Positions 40,285 to 48,981 of a stretch of DNA of 64,000 nt are shown piece after piece. The position numbers and the translations under genes are program-made. The notes below the pieces were generated by a model that was not told the origin of the DNA, did not search any database, and saw only the letters and a list, made by a program, of their open reading frames with translations. This DNA comes from Parvibaculum sp. (lineage in GTDB: Bacteria; Pseudomonadota; Alphaproteobacteria; Parvibaculales; Parvibaculaceae). The stretch is from contig NZ_JAUYUS010000123.1 in NCBI RefSeq assembly GCF_030694575.1, positions 16,920 to 80,919 of the forward strand. Reading direction: 5' to 3'. How positions within the stretch are numbered: the stretch's first letter is position 1; each line of letters begins with the position of its first letter.

Positions 40285-41151
40285 ATGCTGAGCAGAATAG
40301 ACAGGGTGCAGCTTGCTGTGCCGGATGCCGATGCGGCGGCGCGGGGCTGGATCGATATTCTGGGCGCGGAGCCTGCAGGCCGGGACAAGGTGGCCGGTCT
40401 CGGTGCGCAGCGGCTGACGCTGCGGATCGGTACGGGGGCCATCGAATTGCTGGCGCCGGACGGCACGGGGCGCATTGCGGATGCCGTATCGCGTCGTGGC
40501 GCGCATCTTTATGCGGCGGGCGCGGCAAGCCCGGACCTCGCGGGGCTGGAAGCCCGTCTTCGCGGCAAGGGCATCGCACCGCTCAGCGAGGGGGGCCAGC
40601 TTCATCTCGACGTCGCCGATACCGGCATTGAGGGGCTTCGCGTCGTACTCAGCAAGGACCAGCCGCTGAAGCCTGTCGGCCATGTCGACTTTCTTTATGA
40701 GACGACGCTCCTTTCGGCCGATACGCCCGGCGTCGCACGGCAGCTCAATGAGCTTTTCGGCCTCGACGGCAGCAACTATACCGAGATCGTTTCCGAGAAG
40801 TTCGGCTATCGAGGCACGCTGACACTGTTCAAAAAGGACAAGCTCGACCGGCTCGAAGTCATCGAGCCGACGACGCCGGGCACGACGATGGAGCGTTACT
40901 TCCGCAAGTTCGGGCAGAGCCTCTATATGGCCTTTGCCGAAACATCGGAGATCAACCTGATTGCCGATCGCGCCACTGCGGCTGGCGCCGGCTTCACGCT
41001 CGACCGGCCGGAAGGGCGCGCGCCGCACCTCCCGTCCGATCAGCTCTGGCTGCATCCGGCGACGCTGGGCGGCATGATGCTTGGGCTGTCGCGGCCCAGC
41101 ATGGCCTGGTTCTGGTCGGGAAAACCGGAGCGTGTCGAAGCCGTCGCCTGA
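40285..41151 (+). CDS. VOC family (glyoxalase/dioxygenase-like) protein
   Basis: A 288-aa protein of the vicinal oxygen chelate superfamily, with a first VOC module starting LSRIDRVQLAVPDADAAARG and a second module near residues 150-265 starting GHVDFLYETTLLS. VOC proteins bind metal and act as glyoxalases, extradiol dioxygenases or resistance proteins; the function is not predictable here. ATG 40285 follows GGGAGAGG. The neighbours do not indicate a pathway. It is followed by a threonine-aldolase-like gene on the same strand after 47 bp. Confidence 0.82.
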   Translation: MLSRIDRVQLAVPDADAAARGWIDILGAEPAGRDKVAGLGAQRLTLRIGTGAIELLAPDGTGRIADAVSRRGAHLYAAGAASPDLAGLEARLRGKGIAPLSEGGQLHLDVADTGIEGLRVVLSKDQPLKPVGHVDFLYETTLLSADTPGVARQLNELFGLDGSNYTEIVSEKFGYRGTLTLFKKDKLDRLEVIEPTTPGTTMERYFRKFGQSLYMAFAETSEINLIADRATAAGAGFTLDRPEGRAPHLPSDQLWLHPATLGGMMLGLSRPSMAWFWSGKPERVEAVA

Positions 41152-41198
41152 CAGATACCGCATATTCGTGAATACTCGCGCGCAAAGCGAGGATGGCG

Positions 41199-42236
41199 AT
41201 GGACTTCACGAGCGACAATGCGGCGGGCGCCGCGCCTGAAATTCTGGATGCGCTGACGCGGGCCAATGGCGGTACGGCGGCCTCTTACGGCGCCGACGAG
41301 GTGACGGCGCGGTTGACGCGCCGCTTTTCGGAGTTGTTCGAGTGCGAGGTGGCCGTCTTTCCGGTGGTAACGGGAACGGCGGCCAATGCGCTCGCGCTCG
41401 CGGCGCTCACGCCCTCTCACGGTGCGGTCATGTGCCACGAACTCGCTCATGTCCATGTCGATGAATGCGGCGCGCCGGAAATGTTTTCCGGCGGCGCAAA
41501 GCTCGTACCTGTCGGCGGAGCGGCGGCGAAGATCGATCCGCGCGCGCTTGCCGCCGCACTCGCGTCTCTGCCTGCCGGCGTCGTCCACCATGTCCAGCCA
41601 TCGGCGCTCACGATCACGCAATCGACGGAGATGGGAAGTGTCTATTCGGTCTCGGAAATAGAAGCGCTTGTCGAAGTCGCGCGCGGCCGTGGCCTTCATG
41701 TCCATATGGACGGCGCGCGCTTTGCGAACGCGCTTACCGCGCTTGATGTCCCGCCGGCGGCCGTCACATGGAAGGCAGGCATAGACATCATGTCGTTCGG
41801 AGCCACCAAGAACGGTGCGCTTGCCGCCGAGGCCGTCCTCGTTTTCGACCCGGAGCTGGCGAAGGATCTTTCCTTCCGCCGGAAGCGAGCCGGGCACCTT
41901 CTCTCCAAGATGCGGTTCCTCTCGGCCCAGCTCGAAGCCTATCTGACGGACGGCTTGTGGCTCCGGCTTGCCGCTCATGCAAACGCGATGGCGGCGCGGC
42001 TCGCGTCAGGCCTTGCCGGGATCGCCGGAATAGATATTCACCTGACGCCGCAGGCGAATGAGGTGTTCGTCCGGCTGCCCGTCGCCCTCATCAAGCGCCT
42101 GCGGGAGGGAGGGGCGCGGTTTCATCCCTGGCCGATGCCGGGTGACGATGAGCAGGCCCGTACCGTCCGCCTCGTCACCTCGTTCCAGACGACTGCCGCC
42201 GAGATCGACCGTTTTCTGGACCTGGCCGCCGGTTGA
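41199..42236 (+). CDS. Threonine aldolase / beta-eliminating lyase family PLP enzyme
   Basis: A 345-aa fold-type I PLP enzyme related to low-specificity threonine aldolase, which cleaves threonine or beta-hydroxy amino acids to glycine and an aldehyde. The Schiff-base Lys204 sits in SFGATKNGAL, with the VHMDGARFANAL motif at 168-179 and GTAANALALAAL near residue 59. ATG 41199 is preferred since GAGG lies 6 bp upstream; ATG 41193 is too close to it. Substrate specificity is not evident. Confidence 0.88.
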   Translation: MDFTSDNAAGAAPEILDALTRANGGTAASYGADEVTARLTRRFSELFECEVAVFPVVTGTAANALALAALTPSHGAVMCHELAHVHVDECGAPEMFSGGAKLVPVGGAAAKIDPRALAAALASLPAGVVHHVQPSALTITQSTEMGSVYSVSEIEALVEVARGRGLHVHMDGARFANALTALDVPPAAVTWKAGIDIMSFGATKNGALAAEAVLVFDPELAKDLSFRRKRAGHLLSKMRFLSAQLEAYLTDGLWLRLAAHANAMAARLASGLAGIAGIDIHLTPQANEVFVRLPVALIKRLREGGARFHPWPMPGDDEQARTVRLVTSFQTTAAEIDRFLDLAAG

Positions 42237-42311
42237 GGTTTCAGCGTTCGTTAATCCCCCGCGATTACGCTGGCTGGAGGGCATCGAGCCGGTTCAGGTA
42301 TCGGGTGGAAT

Positions 42312-42740
42312 ATGATTCCGAAGGACGAAAAAGCGTCGGAGTTCGAGAACCTGATCGCGCAGGCGGAAGCGGCTGTGGAGGCGCTTCGCGATACCTATCG
42401 TCAGCAGCTTGCCAAGGATGTCGATACGCTTTGTGAAGTCTGGTCGCGACTGGAGGCCGGAGCGCCGGTCGAAGGCATTCTCGATGAGCTTCACAGCATC
42501 GCCCACAATATCAAGGGGCAGGGCGGTTCCTTCGGCTACGATCTCGTTACCGATATCGGCGCTTCCTTTTGCCGTTATCTTCGCAGCGCTCCGCGCGTCG
42601 CACCCGAAGAACTCAATATCCTCCAGATGCACATCCGTATGCTGAAGACTGTCTCGGACAACAATATTTCCGGGGACGGCGGCGAAACGGGTGCGCGGAT
42701 CGTCGAAAAACTTCGTATCCTGACCGGCGACGACGACTGA
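42312..42740 (+). CDS. HPt (histidine phosphotransfer) protein
   Basis: A 142-aa single-domain protein. The HPt signature is LHSIAHNIKGQGGSFGY (residues 60-76) with the phosphorylatable His65 and the following Lys/Gly pattern. The remainder is helical. ATG 42312 follows GGTGGA. It converges with the hybrid histidine kinase, whose gene ends 8 bp away. That kinase lacks an HPt domain, so this protein could relay phosphate from its receiver. Confidence 0.8.
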   Translation: MIPKDEKASEFENLIAQAEAAVEALRDTYRQQLAKDVDTLCEVWSRLEAGAPVEGILDELHSIAHNIKGQGGSFGYDLVTDIGASFCRYLRSAPRVAPEELNILQMHIRMLKTVSDNNISGDGGETGARIVEKLRILTGDDD

Positions 42741-42748
42741 CGTCCCGC

Positions 42749-45283
42749 CTATCCGGCCAGCCGTTCCAGTTCTTCCAGCATTCCCGCAAGCGCGTCGTCG
42801 GCCTGAGAAGCCTGCGGTGCCGACACGGCGGCTTTCGGTTCAGGTGTAGCCACGGGCTTGGCGGCTTCGCCGACGGCACGCGCCATCTCGGCCACCAGCA
42901 CGTCGATCTTGAACGGCTTGGAGACGAAGCCGTTCATGCCGGCCGCCATATAGAGTTCGCAGTGTCCTTCCATCGCATGCGCGGTCAGGGCCACGATTGG
43001 AATCCTGTGCCAGGGTTCGTCGAAAGCTCGGATCACTTTTGTCGCCTGGATGCCGTCCATCACCGGCATCTGAATGTCCATCAGGATGATGTCGAAGCTT
43101 CCCTCGCGCAGTTTACGGATCACCTCGACGCCATTTTCGGCAATGGTCAGCTCGTGGCCCAGCCGCTCCATCACCGCGGACATGAGTTTTTGATTCACGG
43201 GCTGGTCTTCGGCGAGCAACACTCTCAGTGATCCCGTCATTCCGGGCGGCGGGGATGTCTCGGCCGCCACCGGCTCTTCTTCCGGCGCGGTGCCTGCGAC
43301 GATGCGGACGGGAAGGCGCACAGTGAAGCTGCTGCCTTCGCCTTCCGTGCTCTCGACGTCGATGGTGCCGTTCATCAGCGTCGTCAGCTCGCGGGTGATC
43401 GCGAGGCCGAGGCCGGTGCCGCCATAGGTGCGGGAGATCGAGGAATCTGCCTGCTGGAAGCGAGTGAAGAGTCGCGACAGCATGGCTTCGGGAATGCCGA
43501 TGCCGGTGTCGCGTACCATGAAGACGAGGTCCATCACGCCGGGCTCGGTGCGGGCGTGTGCGGTCAACGAGACGTTCACTTCGCCTTTCGGTGTGAACTT
43601 GATCGCGTTGCCGATGAGGTTGAACAGAATCTGGCGAAGGCGTGTCGGATCGCCGACGATACGCTGCGGGATATCGCCATACTCGCTCTTCGTCAGGACG
43701 AGACCCTTTTCCACCGCATTCGGACGCAGGACCTCGACCACGGTTTCGAGGATGCTCCTCGGCGATGTCGGTTCCGGTTCGAGTTCAAGCCGCCCGGCTT
43801 CGAGCTTCGAGAGGTCGAGAATGTCGTTAAGGATCGTGAGCAGGCATTCGCCGGATTCACGGATCGTCGACACGCGGTCGCGCTGTTCCGGGGTCAGGCC
43901 GCCTGAGAGAAGGAGATCCGCCATGCCAAGAACGCCGTTCATCGGCGTGCGCAACTCGTGGCTCATTGTGGCGAGGAAGGTGGATTTCGCGCGGTTGGCG
44001 TTCTCCGCCGCTTCCTTCGCCACAGAAAGATCGTGCGCCGTCCGGGCGAGCTTCGCGCGCTCCTGCTCGAGCTGCAGCGATGTGTGCTGAAGGTCGAGCA
44101 CGCGATCCTGCAGTTCGAGTTGGCTGCGCTTCAGCTTTATTTCCGTCTGCTTCGCATTGCTGACGTCCGTTTCGACAACGATGTAGTTGCGGATCGCGCC
44201 ACGCGTATCGCGGATCGGGCGCACCTCGATCGAGGCCCAATACTGCTTGCCCTGTTTGGTGAGCCCGATCATCTCGACGTTGCGCGCCTCGCCGTCGGCG
44301 GCGCTTTCCGCAAGGATTTTCAGGGAGCCGACACCGGCGTGCCGGGTAAGGATGTCGCGCGGCAGCCGTCCTTCGATGTCCTCGCGGTCGAATGCGGTCA
44401 TGCGAAGATAGCCGGCATTTGCCCAGACGATACGGCCCGTGCGGTCGGTAATCAGGACACCGGCATCGGTGCCGTTGGCGACGAGAGCAAGCTGCTCGTT
44501 TTCGCGCAGACTGTGTTGCAGCCTGCCGAAGACCTGGCCGAAGAGCTGGGCGAGGTCGTCAAGTTCACCTTTGGGGATTTCATGCGGCGGCTCGAAATGC
44601 CCACCTGCGCTTTCCCGGACGGCGCTTGCGAGCCGCTGGATGGGGCCGATCACGGCGGCATGGAGAACGATGAAGAGGGCGCCGAGCAGGATGACGGTCG
44701 TCACCATCCTGCGGAACGTGGAAGAGATGGTCGAAGCGGCAAGGTCGGCCCGCAAGGGACGCAAGTCGACAAAGGTCAAGGTGCCAAGTGCCGTGCCCGG
44801 TATCGCCGCGACATAGACCCAGCCGTCATGGCCGCGGAATTTCATTTCGAAGCCTTGAGGCCGCTTCAGGATGAAGCTCGCATTGATTGCGGTGCGGACT
44901 TCCGGCGTGTCGATAAAGGCAGCCGTGTCCGGGATGCGGGCGGTCTCTTCGCCCTCGATCACGCGACCGGCGTCGTCGATCAGGTATACCGCCAGCAAAT
45001 CCTGATGCCAGAGCGCCTCGCGCGATACGGCCTGGCTCGCTTCGCCGACCGTGAAGTCGCCGTCGAGATGCGATCGCATCGCGAGATGGTCGGCGATGCC
45101 GGCGGCCCGCTGCTCGACGCTTTCCAGCATCACGCTCCGAAGCTGGTAGTAGTCGACAACGGACTGGATGCTGGTGAGGACCACCAGAACGGCGAGCATT
45201 TTCAGCGCAACGTCGCGCGCCGTCGGCCCGATAAACGAGCGAAGACGGCGATAGTCGAAGCTGGCATAGGCGTGTCCGCGCAT
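42749..45283 (-). CDS. Hybrid sensor histidine kinase with PAS and receiver domains
   Basis: An 844-aa membrane sensor. Transmembrane helix 1 lies near 25-44 and helix 2 near 193-213, with a periplasmic sensor between, then a HAMP segment, PAS (about 263-380), coiled coil, HisKA with His442 in ATMSHELRTPMNG, HATPase (GDPTRLRQILFNLIGNA, DTGIGIPE, GGTGLGLAI), and a C-terminal receiver with Asp736 in ILMDIQMP. There is no HPt domain. A Pro/Ala-rich tail ends the protein. Its likely partner is the HPt protein encoded convergently. The signal is unknown. Confidence 0.93.
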   Translation of the reverse strand: MRGHAYASFDYRRLRSFIGPTARDVALKMLAVLVVLTSIQSVVDYYQLRSVMLESVEQRAAGIADHLAMRSHLDGDFTVGEASQAVSREALWHQDLLAVYLIDDAGRVIEGEETARIPDTAAFIDTPEVRTAINASFILKRPQGFEMKFRGHDGWVYVAAIPGTALGTLTFVDLRPLRADLAASTISSTFRRMVTTVILLGALFIVLHAAVIGPIQRLASAVRESAGGHFEPPHEIPKGELDDLAQLFGQVFGRLQHSLRENEQLALVANGTDAGVLITDRTGRIVWANAGYLRMTAFDREDIEGRLPRDILTRHAGVGSLKILAESAADGEARNVEMIGLTKQGKQYWASIEVRPIRDTRGAIRNYIVVETDVSNAKQTEIKLKRSQLELQDRVLDLQHTSLQLEQERAKLARTAHDLSVAKEAAENANRAKSTFLATMSHELRTPMNGVLGMADLLLSGGLTPEQRDRVSTIRESGECLLTILNDILDLSKLEAGRLELEPEPTSPRSILETVVEVLRPNAVEKGLVLTKSEYGDIPQRIVGDPTRLRQILFNLIGNAIKFTPKGEVNVSLTAHARTEPGVMDLVFMVRDTGIGIPEAMLSRLFTRFQQADSSISRTYGGTGLGLAITRELTTLMNGTIDVESTEGEGSSFTVRLPVRIVAGTAPEEEPVAAETSPPPGMTGSLRVLLAEDQPVNQKLMSAVMERLGHELTIAENGVEVIRKLREGSFDIILMDIQMPVMDGIQATKVIRAFDEPWHRIPIVALTAHAMEGHCELYMAAGMNGFVSKPFKIDVLVAEMARAVGEAAKPVATPEPKAAVSAPQASQADDALAGMLEELERLAG

Positions 45284-45299
45284 GTCCCCGTCGTTCCCG

Positions 45300-45314
45300 C
45301 CGGACCGGGTCCGG
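45300..45314. promoter_or_regulatory. Palindrome upstream of the hybrid kinase start
   Basis: CCGGACC and GGTCCGG with a single-base centre form a perfect 15-bp palindrome, 17 bp upstream of the kinase start at 45283. It could be an operator; nothing else supports that. The adjacent 45343-45351 run of nine Cs is a potential slippage site. Confidence 0.35.
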
Positions 45315-45578
45315 TCAGCAAAAATCCGTTGGACCCACCGGTCCCCCCCCCATCCCTTCGGATGAGCTGTCTTTCATAGCAGGAGGGGGGTTAAGAGGTG
45401 CCTAAGCCGGGTTCCATCCGTCCGGACTTGCATGAAGTTTTTCCATGATTTTCAATGCGTTGCGTGGTCGGGAGCGGGTGCGGCGATGGGCGGCCATGTG
45501 AACGCAATGAATGCCGCGTAGGCTGGGCCGGCCGGCGGCGCCCCCCTCTTCCGGTCCACAGGTAACCGAGGAAGCTGA

Positions 45579-48260
45579 ATGTCGATCCGAAATCTAGACC
45601 GTATGTATGCCCCCCGCTCTGTCGCCCTCATCGGGGCAAGCGGGCGGGAAGGCTCCGTCGGCAACGTGCTCCTCAAGAACCTCCTCGGCGCGGGGCTGCC
45701 GGGTCCGGTATGGGCTGTCAATCCCCGCGGTGACCGGATCGGTGAAACGGAGGTCTATAGCGATGTGGCGAGCCTCCCCGGCGTGCCTGACCTTGCCGTC
45801 GTCGCCACGCCGCCGCAGACGGTGCCCGGGCTCATCTCGGAACTCGGCGCGCGGGGAACGAAGGCTGCCGTCGTGATCACGGCGGGTTTCGGTGAACTCG
45901 GTGAGGAAGGCCGCGCCCTGCAGACGCAAATGCTTGAAGCGGCCAGGCCGCATCTGCTGCGCATCGCGGGGCCGAACTGTCTCGGCATCATGACGCCGGG
46001 CAACGGCCTCAACGCCTCATTCGGTCACGTGCAGCCGGAGAAGGGCAATGTCGCCTTCGTCTCGCAATCGGGCGCCGTTGTCACCGCCGTGCTCGACTGG
46101 GCGACGAGCCGGGGCATCGGCTTCTCGCATATCGCCTCGCTCGGCGGCATGTCGGATGTCGATTTCGGCGACATGCTCGATTTTCTCGCCGCCGACCCGC
46201 AAACGAAAAGCATTCTGCTCTATATCGAATCTGTCCGGGACGCGCGGAAGTTCATGTCCGCCGGGCGTCAGGCATCGCGGCTGAAACCGGTCATCGTCAT
46301 CAAGTCCGGCCGCCATGAGGCGGGGGCGCGCGCTGCGGCGTCGCATACCGGCGCGCTTGCGGGATCGGATGCCGTCTACCAGGCGGCCTTCCGGCGTGCA
46401 GGCATGTTGCGCGAGGACGGGATCGAGGACCTGTTCGACGCCGTCGAAACGCTCTCCGCCCGGTCGGAACGCCGTCCGATCCTCGGCGACCGGCTCGGCA
46501 TTCTCACCAATGGTGGCGGCGTCGGCGTCCTCGCCACCGATTTCCTGATCGACGAGGGGGGACGTCTCGCCGAGATCGCGGCGGAGACGATTGCCACGCT
46601 CGACGCCGTTCTGCCGCGCACATGGAGCCGCGCCAATCCCGTCGACATTATCGGCGACGCGGGCGCGGAGCGGTATGCCCATGCGATGGAAGCGCTTCTG
46701 AAGGACAAGGGAACGGACGCCGTTCTCGTGATGAATTGCCCGACCGCCGTCGTGAACAATCTCTCTGCCGCCCACGCCGTCATCGACGCGGCGGAAGCGT
46801 CGAGCAAACCCGTCTTCACCAACTGGCTGGGCGACAAGGGCGCGCGCGCCGCGCGGGAGGCATTTCAGACGCATCGCATTCCGACCTACGACACGCCGAC
46901 AAGCGCTGTGCGGGCCTTCATGCTGCATGTCCGGCACGAGCGCAATCAGCGGCTGCTGCTCGAAATTCCGGCCGCCGGCCCGGCGGAACCGCAGCACGAT
47001 CGCGAGGCCGCGCGGCGCCTCGTCGAAACGGCGCTCGCCGAGAACCGCGAATGGCTGAGCGAGGCGGAGGCGAAGCACCTCCTCGCCGCCTATGGCGTTC
47101 CCGTGGTCGATACGCGGATCGTCGCATCCGCCTCCGAGGCGGCAAAGGTTGCCGACGAGATCGGCTATCCGGTCGCGCTCAAGATTCTTTCGCCGGACAT
47201 CACGCACAAGAGCGATGTCGGCGGTGTGGCGCTCGGTCTGGACAATGCGGAGGCCGTGTCGGAAGCCGCCTCGCGGATGCTTTCGCGCGTGGCGCGGTTT
47301 TGTCCGGGTGCCGAGATCGAAGGGTTCACCGTACAGCAGATGGTCAGGAAGCCGGATGCTTTCGAGCTCATTCTGGGCATCGTCGACGACGCGACTTTCG
47401 GGCCGGTCATCCTCTTTGGGCAGGGCGGTACGGCGGTCGAGGTTGTTCGCGACAAGGCGATGGCATTGCCGCCGCTCAACCGTGTTCTTGCCGAAGACCT
47501 GATTTCCCGCACCCGCGTTTCGCGCCTGCTGGACGGGTATCGCGGCCGTCCGCCCGCCGATGGAAACGCCATCGTGTCGGTGCTCATGGCGCTCGGCGAT
47601 CTCGCCGCCGATCATCCGGAGGTCGCGGAGCTCGACATCAATCCCCTGTGGGCGGACGAGAATGGTGTCATCGCGCTCGACGCGCGGGTCCGCATCCTTC
47701 CGGCAAAGGGCAAGGGCACCTCGCGCTTCGCGATCCGGCCTTACCCCACTTCGCTTGAAGCGAGCCTCGCCGACCGCGAGGGTCGTGCCTATCCGCTCCG
47801 CCCGATCCGGCCGGAGGACGCGGCCCTGATCGACGATCTTCTCGAACATACGGATGCAGAGGACATACGCCTCCGTTTTCTCTCGCCGCTCCGCAAGCTG
47901 CCGCGCCAGCTTGCCGCGCGCCTCACGCAGATCGACTACGACCGCGAGATGGCCTTCATCGTCTTCACCGACGACACGCTGAAAGAGGCGGCCGCCGTCG
48001 GGCGCCTGTCGGAGGACCCGGACAGGGAACGCGCGGAATTCGCCATTCTCGTCCGCAGCGACCTTCACGGTCACGGGCTCGGTTATTCCCTGATGCAAAA
48101 GCTGATCGGCTATGGCCGTCAGCGAGGCGTGGGCGAGATCTTCGGGCACGTGCTGCGGGAAAACCGCAGCATGCTCAGCATGTGCGACGACCTCGGCTTC
48201 ACGCGCTATCGCATCGAGGGCGATCCGACGCTGGTCGAGACGCGGCTGAAACTCGACTGA
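45579..48260 (+). CDS. Pat-type fusion: NDP-forming acyl-CoA synthetase + GNAT acetyltransferase
   Basis: An 893-aa protein of the Pat/PatZ architecture. The N-terminal CoA-binding domain has SVALIGASGREGSVG (14-28) and the middle has the ligase-CoA domain with GRHEAGARAAASHTGALAG (245-262, catalytic-type His256). An ATP-grasp_5 domain follows (about 480-700), and a GNAT domain (RPIRPEDAALIDDLLEHTD onward) forms the C terminus. Pat proteins acetylate lysines of acyl-CoA synthetases and other enzymes in response to acetyl-CoA and energy state. ATG 45579 is favoured (TCCACAGG...GAGGAAGC upstream). Confidence 0.95.
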   Translation: MSIRNLDRMYAPRSVALIGASGREGSVGNVLLKNLLGAGLPGPVWAVNPRGDRIGETEVYSDVASLPGVPDLAVVATPPQTVPGLISELGARGTKAAVVITAGFGELGEEGRALQTQMLEAARPHLLRIAGPNCLGIMTPGNGLNASFGHVQPEKGNVAFVSQSGAVVTAVLDWATSRGIGFSHIASLGGMSDVDFGDMLDFLAADPQTKSILLYIESVRDARKFMSAGRQASRLKPVIVIKSGRHEAGARAAASHTGALAGSDAVYQAAFRRAGMLREDGIEDLFDAVETLSARSERRPILGDRLGILTNGGGVGVLATDFLIDEGGRLAEIAAETIATLDAVLPRTWSRANPVDIIGDAGAERYAHAMEALLKDKGTDAVLVMNCPTAVVNNLSAAHAVIDAAEASSKPVFTNWLGDKGARAAREAFQTHRIPTYDTPTSAVRAFMLHVRHERNQRLLLEIPAAGPAEPQHDREAARRLVETALAENREWLSEAEAKHLLAAYGVPVVDTRIVASASEAAKVADEIGYPVALKILSPDITHKSDVGGVALGLDNAEAVSEAASRMLSRVARFCPGAEIEGFTVQQMVRKPDAFELILGIVDDATFGPVILFGQGGTAVEVVRDKAMALPPLNRVLAEDLISRTRVSRLLDGYRGRPPADGNAIVSVLMALGDLAADHPEVAELDINPLWADENGVIALDARVRILPAKGKGTSRFAIRPYPTSLEASLADREGRAYPLRPIRPEDAALIDDLLEHTDAEDIRLRFLSPLRKLPRQLAARLTQIDYDREMAFIVFTDDTLKEAAAVGRLSEDPDRERAEFAILVRSDLHGHGLGYSLMQKLIGYGRQRGVGEIFGHVLRENRSMLSMCDDLGFTRYRIEGDPTLVETRLKLD

Positions 48261-48275
48261 GGTTCACACGCAAAA

Positions 48276-48298
48276 GGGGGCGCCCTAGGGGCGCCCCT
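48276..48298 (-). terminator. Hairpin terminator after hsp20
   Basis: GGGGCGCCC (48277-48285) and GGGCGCCCC flank a short centre; read on the minus strand the stem is followed by a TTTTG run, so it terminates the hsp20 transcript. It is a stem common to the two convergent genes and could also act for the Pat gene. Confidence 0.8.
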
Positions 48299-48325
48299 CG
48301 CGTTCATGACTGCATTGTTAGCGGA

Positions 48326-48790
48326 TCAGTCCGCGGCGGTTGCCAGGTTGCCTTCCAGCGTCTTCGCACCCTTCGCCGGCGCGGAAATCTCGATCCGGCG
48401 CGGTTTCAGTTCCTCGGGTACGCGGCGCACGAGGTCCACATGAAGGAGCCCGTTTTCGAGATGGGCGCCTTTCACCTCCACATGGTCGGCGAGCTGGAAG
48501 CGGCGCTCGAAGCTGCGGCCGGCGATGCCGCGATGAAGGTAGTTGCCCTCCTCGGGCTCGACGCGTTTGCCGCTGATGGTGAGCACGTTCTGCTTCACCT
48601 CAAGCTCGAGGTCGTCCTGGCCGAAGCCGGCCACGGCGAGGGTGATCCGGTAGTCGTTTTCGCTGGTCCGCTCGATGTTGTAGGGCGGGTAGGTCGGGCC
48701 CGCCTCGCGGGTGACGGAATCGAGCAGCGACTGAAGCTGGTCGAAGCCGACGGTCGAGCGGTAAAGGGGAGAAAAGTCGAAACTGCGCAT
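48326..48790 (-). CDS. Small heat-shock protein, Hsp20 / IbpA family
   Basis: A 154-aa ATP-independent chaperone that holds unfolding proteins. It starts MRSFDFSPLYRSTVGFDQLQ, has the alpha-crystallin domain at about 36-130 (VAGFGQDDLELEV, ISGKRVEPEEGNYLHRGIAGRSFERRFQL), and the I-x-I anchor near residue 133 (IEI). ATG 48790 is set by the AAGGA that also forms the thermometer stem; the longer open frame would skip this signal. It is preceded by a heat-shock-type promoter and ROSE-like leader, so both transcription and translation are probably heat-controlled. Confidence 0.94.
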   Translation of the reverse strand: MRSFDFSPLYRSTVGFDQLQSLLDSVTREAGPTYPPYNIERTSENDYRITLAVAGFGQDDLELEVKQNVLTISGKRVEPEEGNYLHRGIAGRSFERRFQLADHVEVKGAHLENGLLHVDLVRRVPEELKPRRIEISAPAKGAKTLEGNLATAAD

Positions 48791-48898
48791 AGCTACATCC
48801 TTCTTGAAGCGATGTTGGTCATCTTCAAGGCGGGGCTCCACCGCCATCCGGCCGGTAGCCGCCTTGTCCATGCCGACCCGGTATCCCGGCGTCCGGCG
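48791..48898 (-). promoter_or_regulatory. ROSE-like RNA thermometer in the hsp20 5' leader
   Basis: On the minus strand the last leader hairpin (48814-48796) reads CATCGCTT-CAAG-AAGGATG. It pairs the Shine-Dalgarno AAGGA with UCGCU and leaves a bulged G, the hallmark of ROSE elements (UYGCU opposite AGGA). A GC-rich hairpin (GGCGG...CCGCC) and other stems lie upstream, as in known ROSE leaders. Heat should melt the stem and expose the ribosome-binding site. Confidence 0.75.
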
Positions 48899-48904
48899 AA
48901 TGAT

Positions 48905-48933
48905 ATTTGGGAATTTCCCACGACCCCTTCAAG
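48905..48933 (-). promoter_or_regulatory. Sigma-32 (RpoH)-like promoter of hsp20
   Basis: On the minus strand CTTGAA (48933-48928) is followed after 16 bp by CCCAAAT (48911-48905), close to the heat-shock consensus CTTGAA/CCCATNT. A start about 6 bp downstream gives a leader of roughly 105 nt, matching the ROSE-like region. Confidence 0.6.
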
Positions 48934-48981
48934 ATGGGTATAAGGTCTCGCGAATGCGGATTTCTCAGCGAGGGGGAGATG

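Noticed and set aside
46017..48149. A 710-codon open frame opposite the Pat-like gene
   Set aside because: Antisense shadow of a well-supported gene with no recognisable motif.
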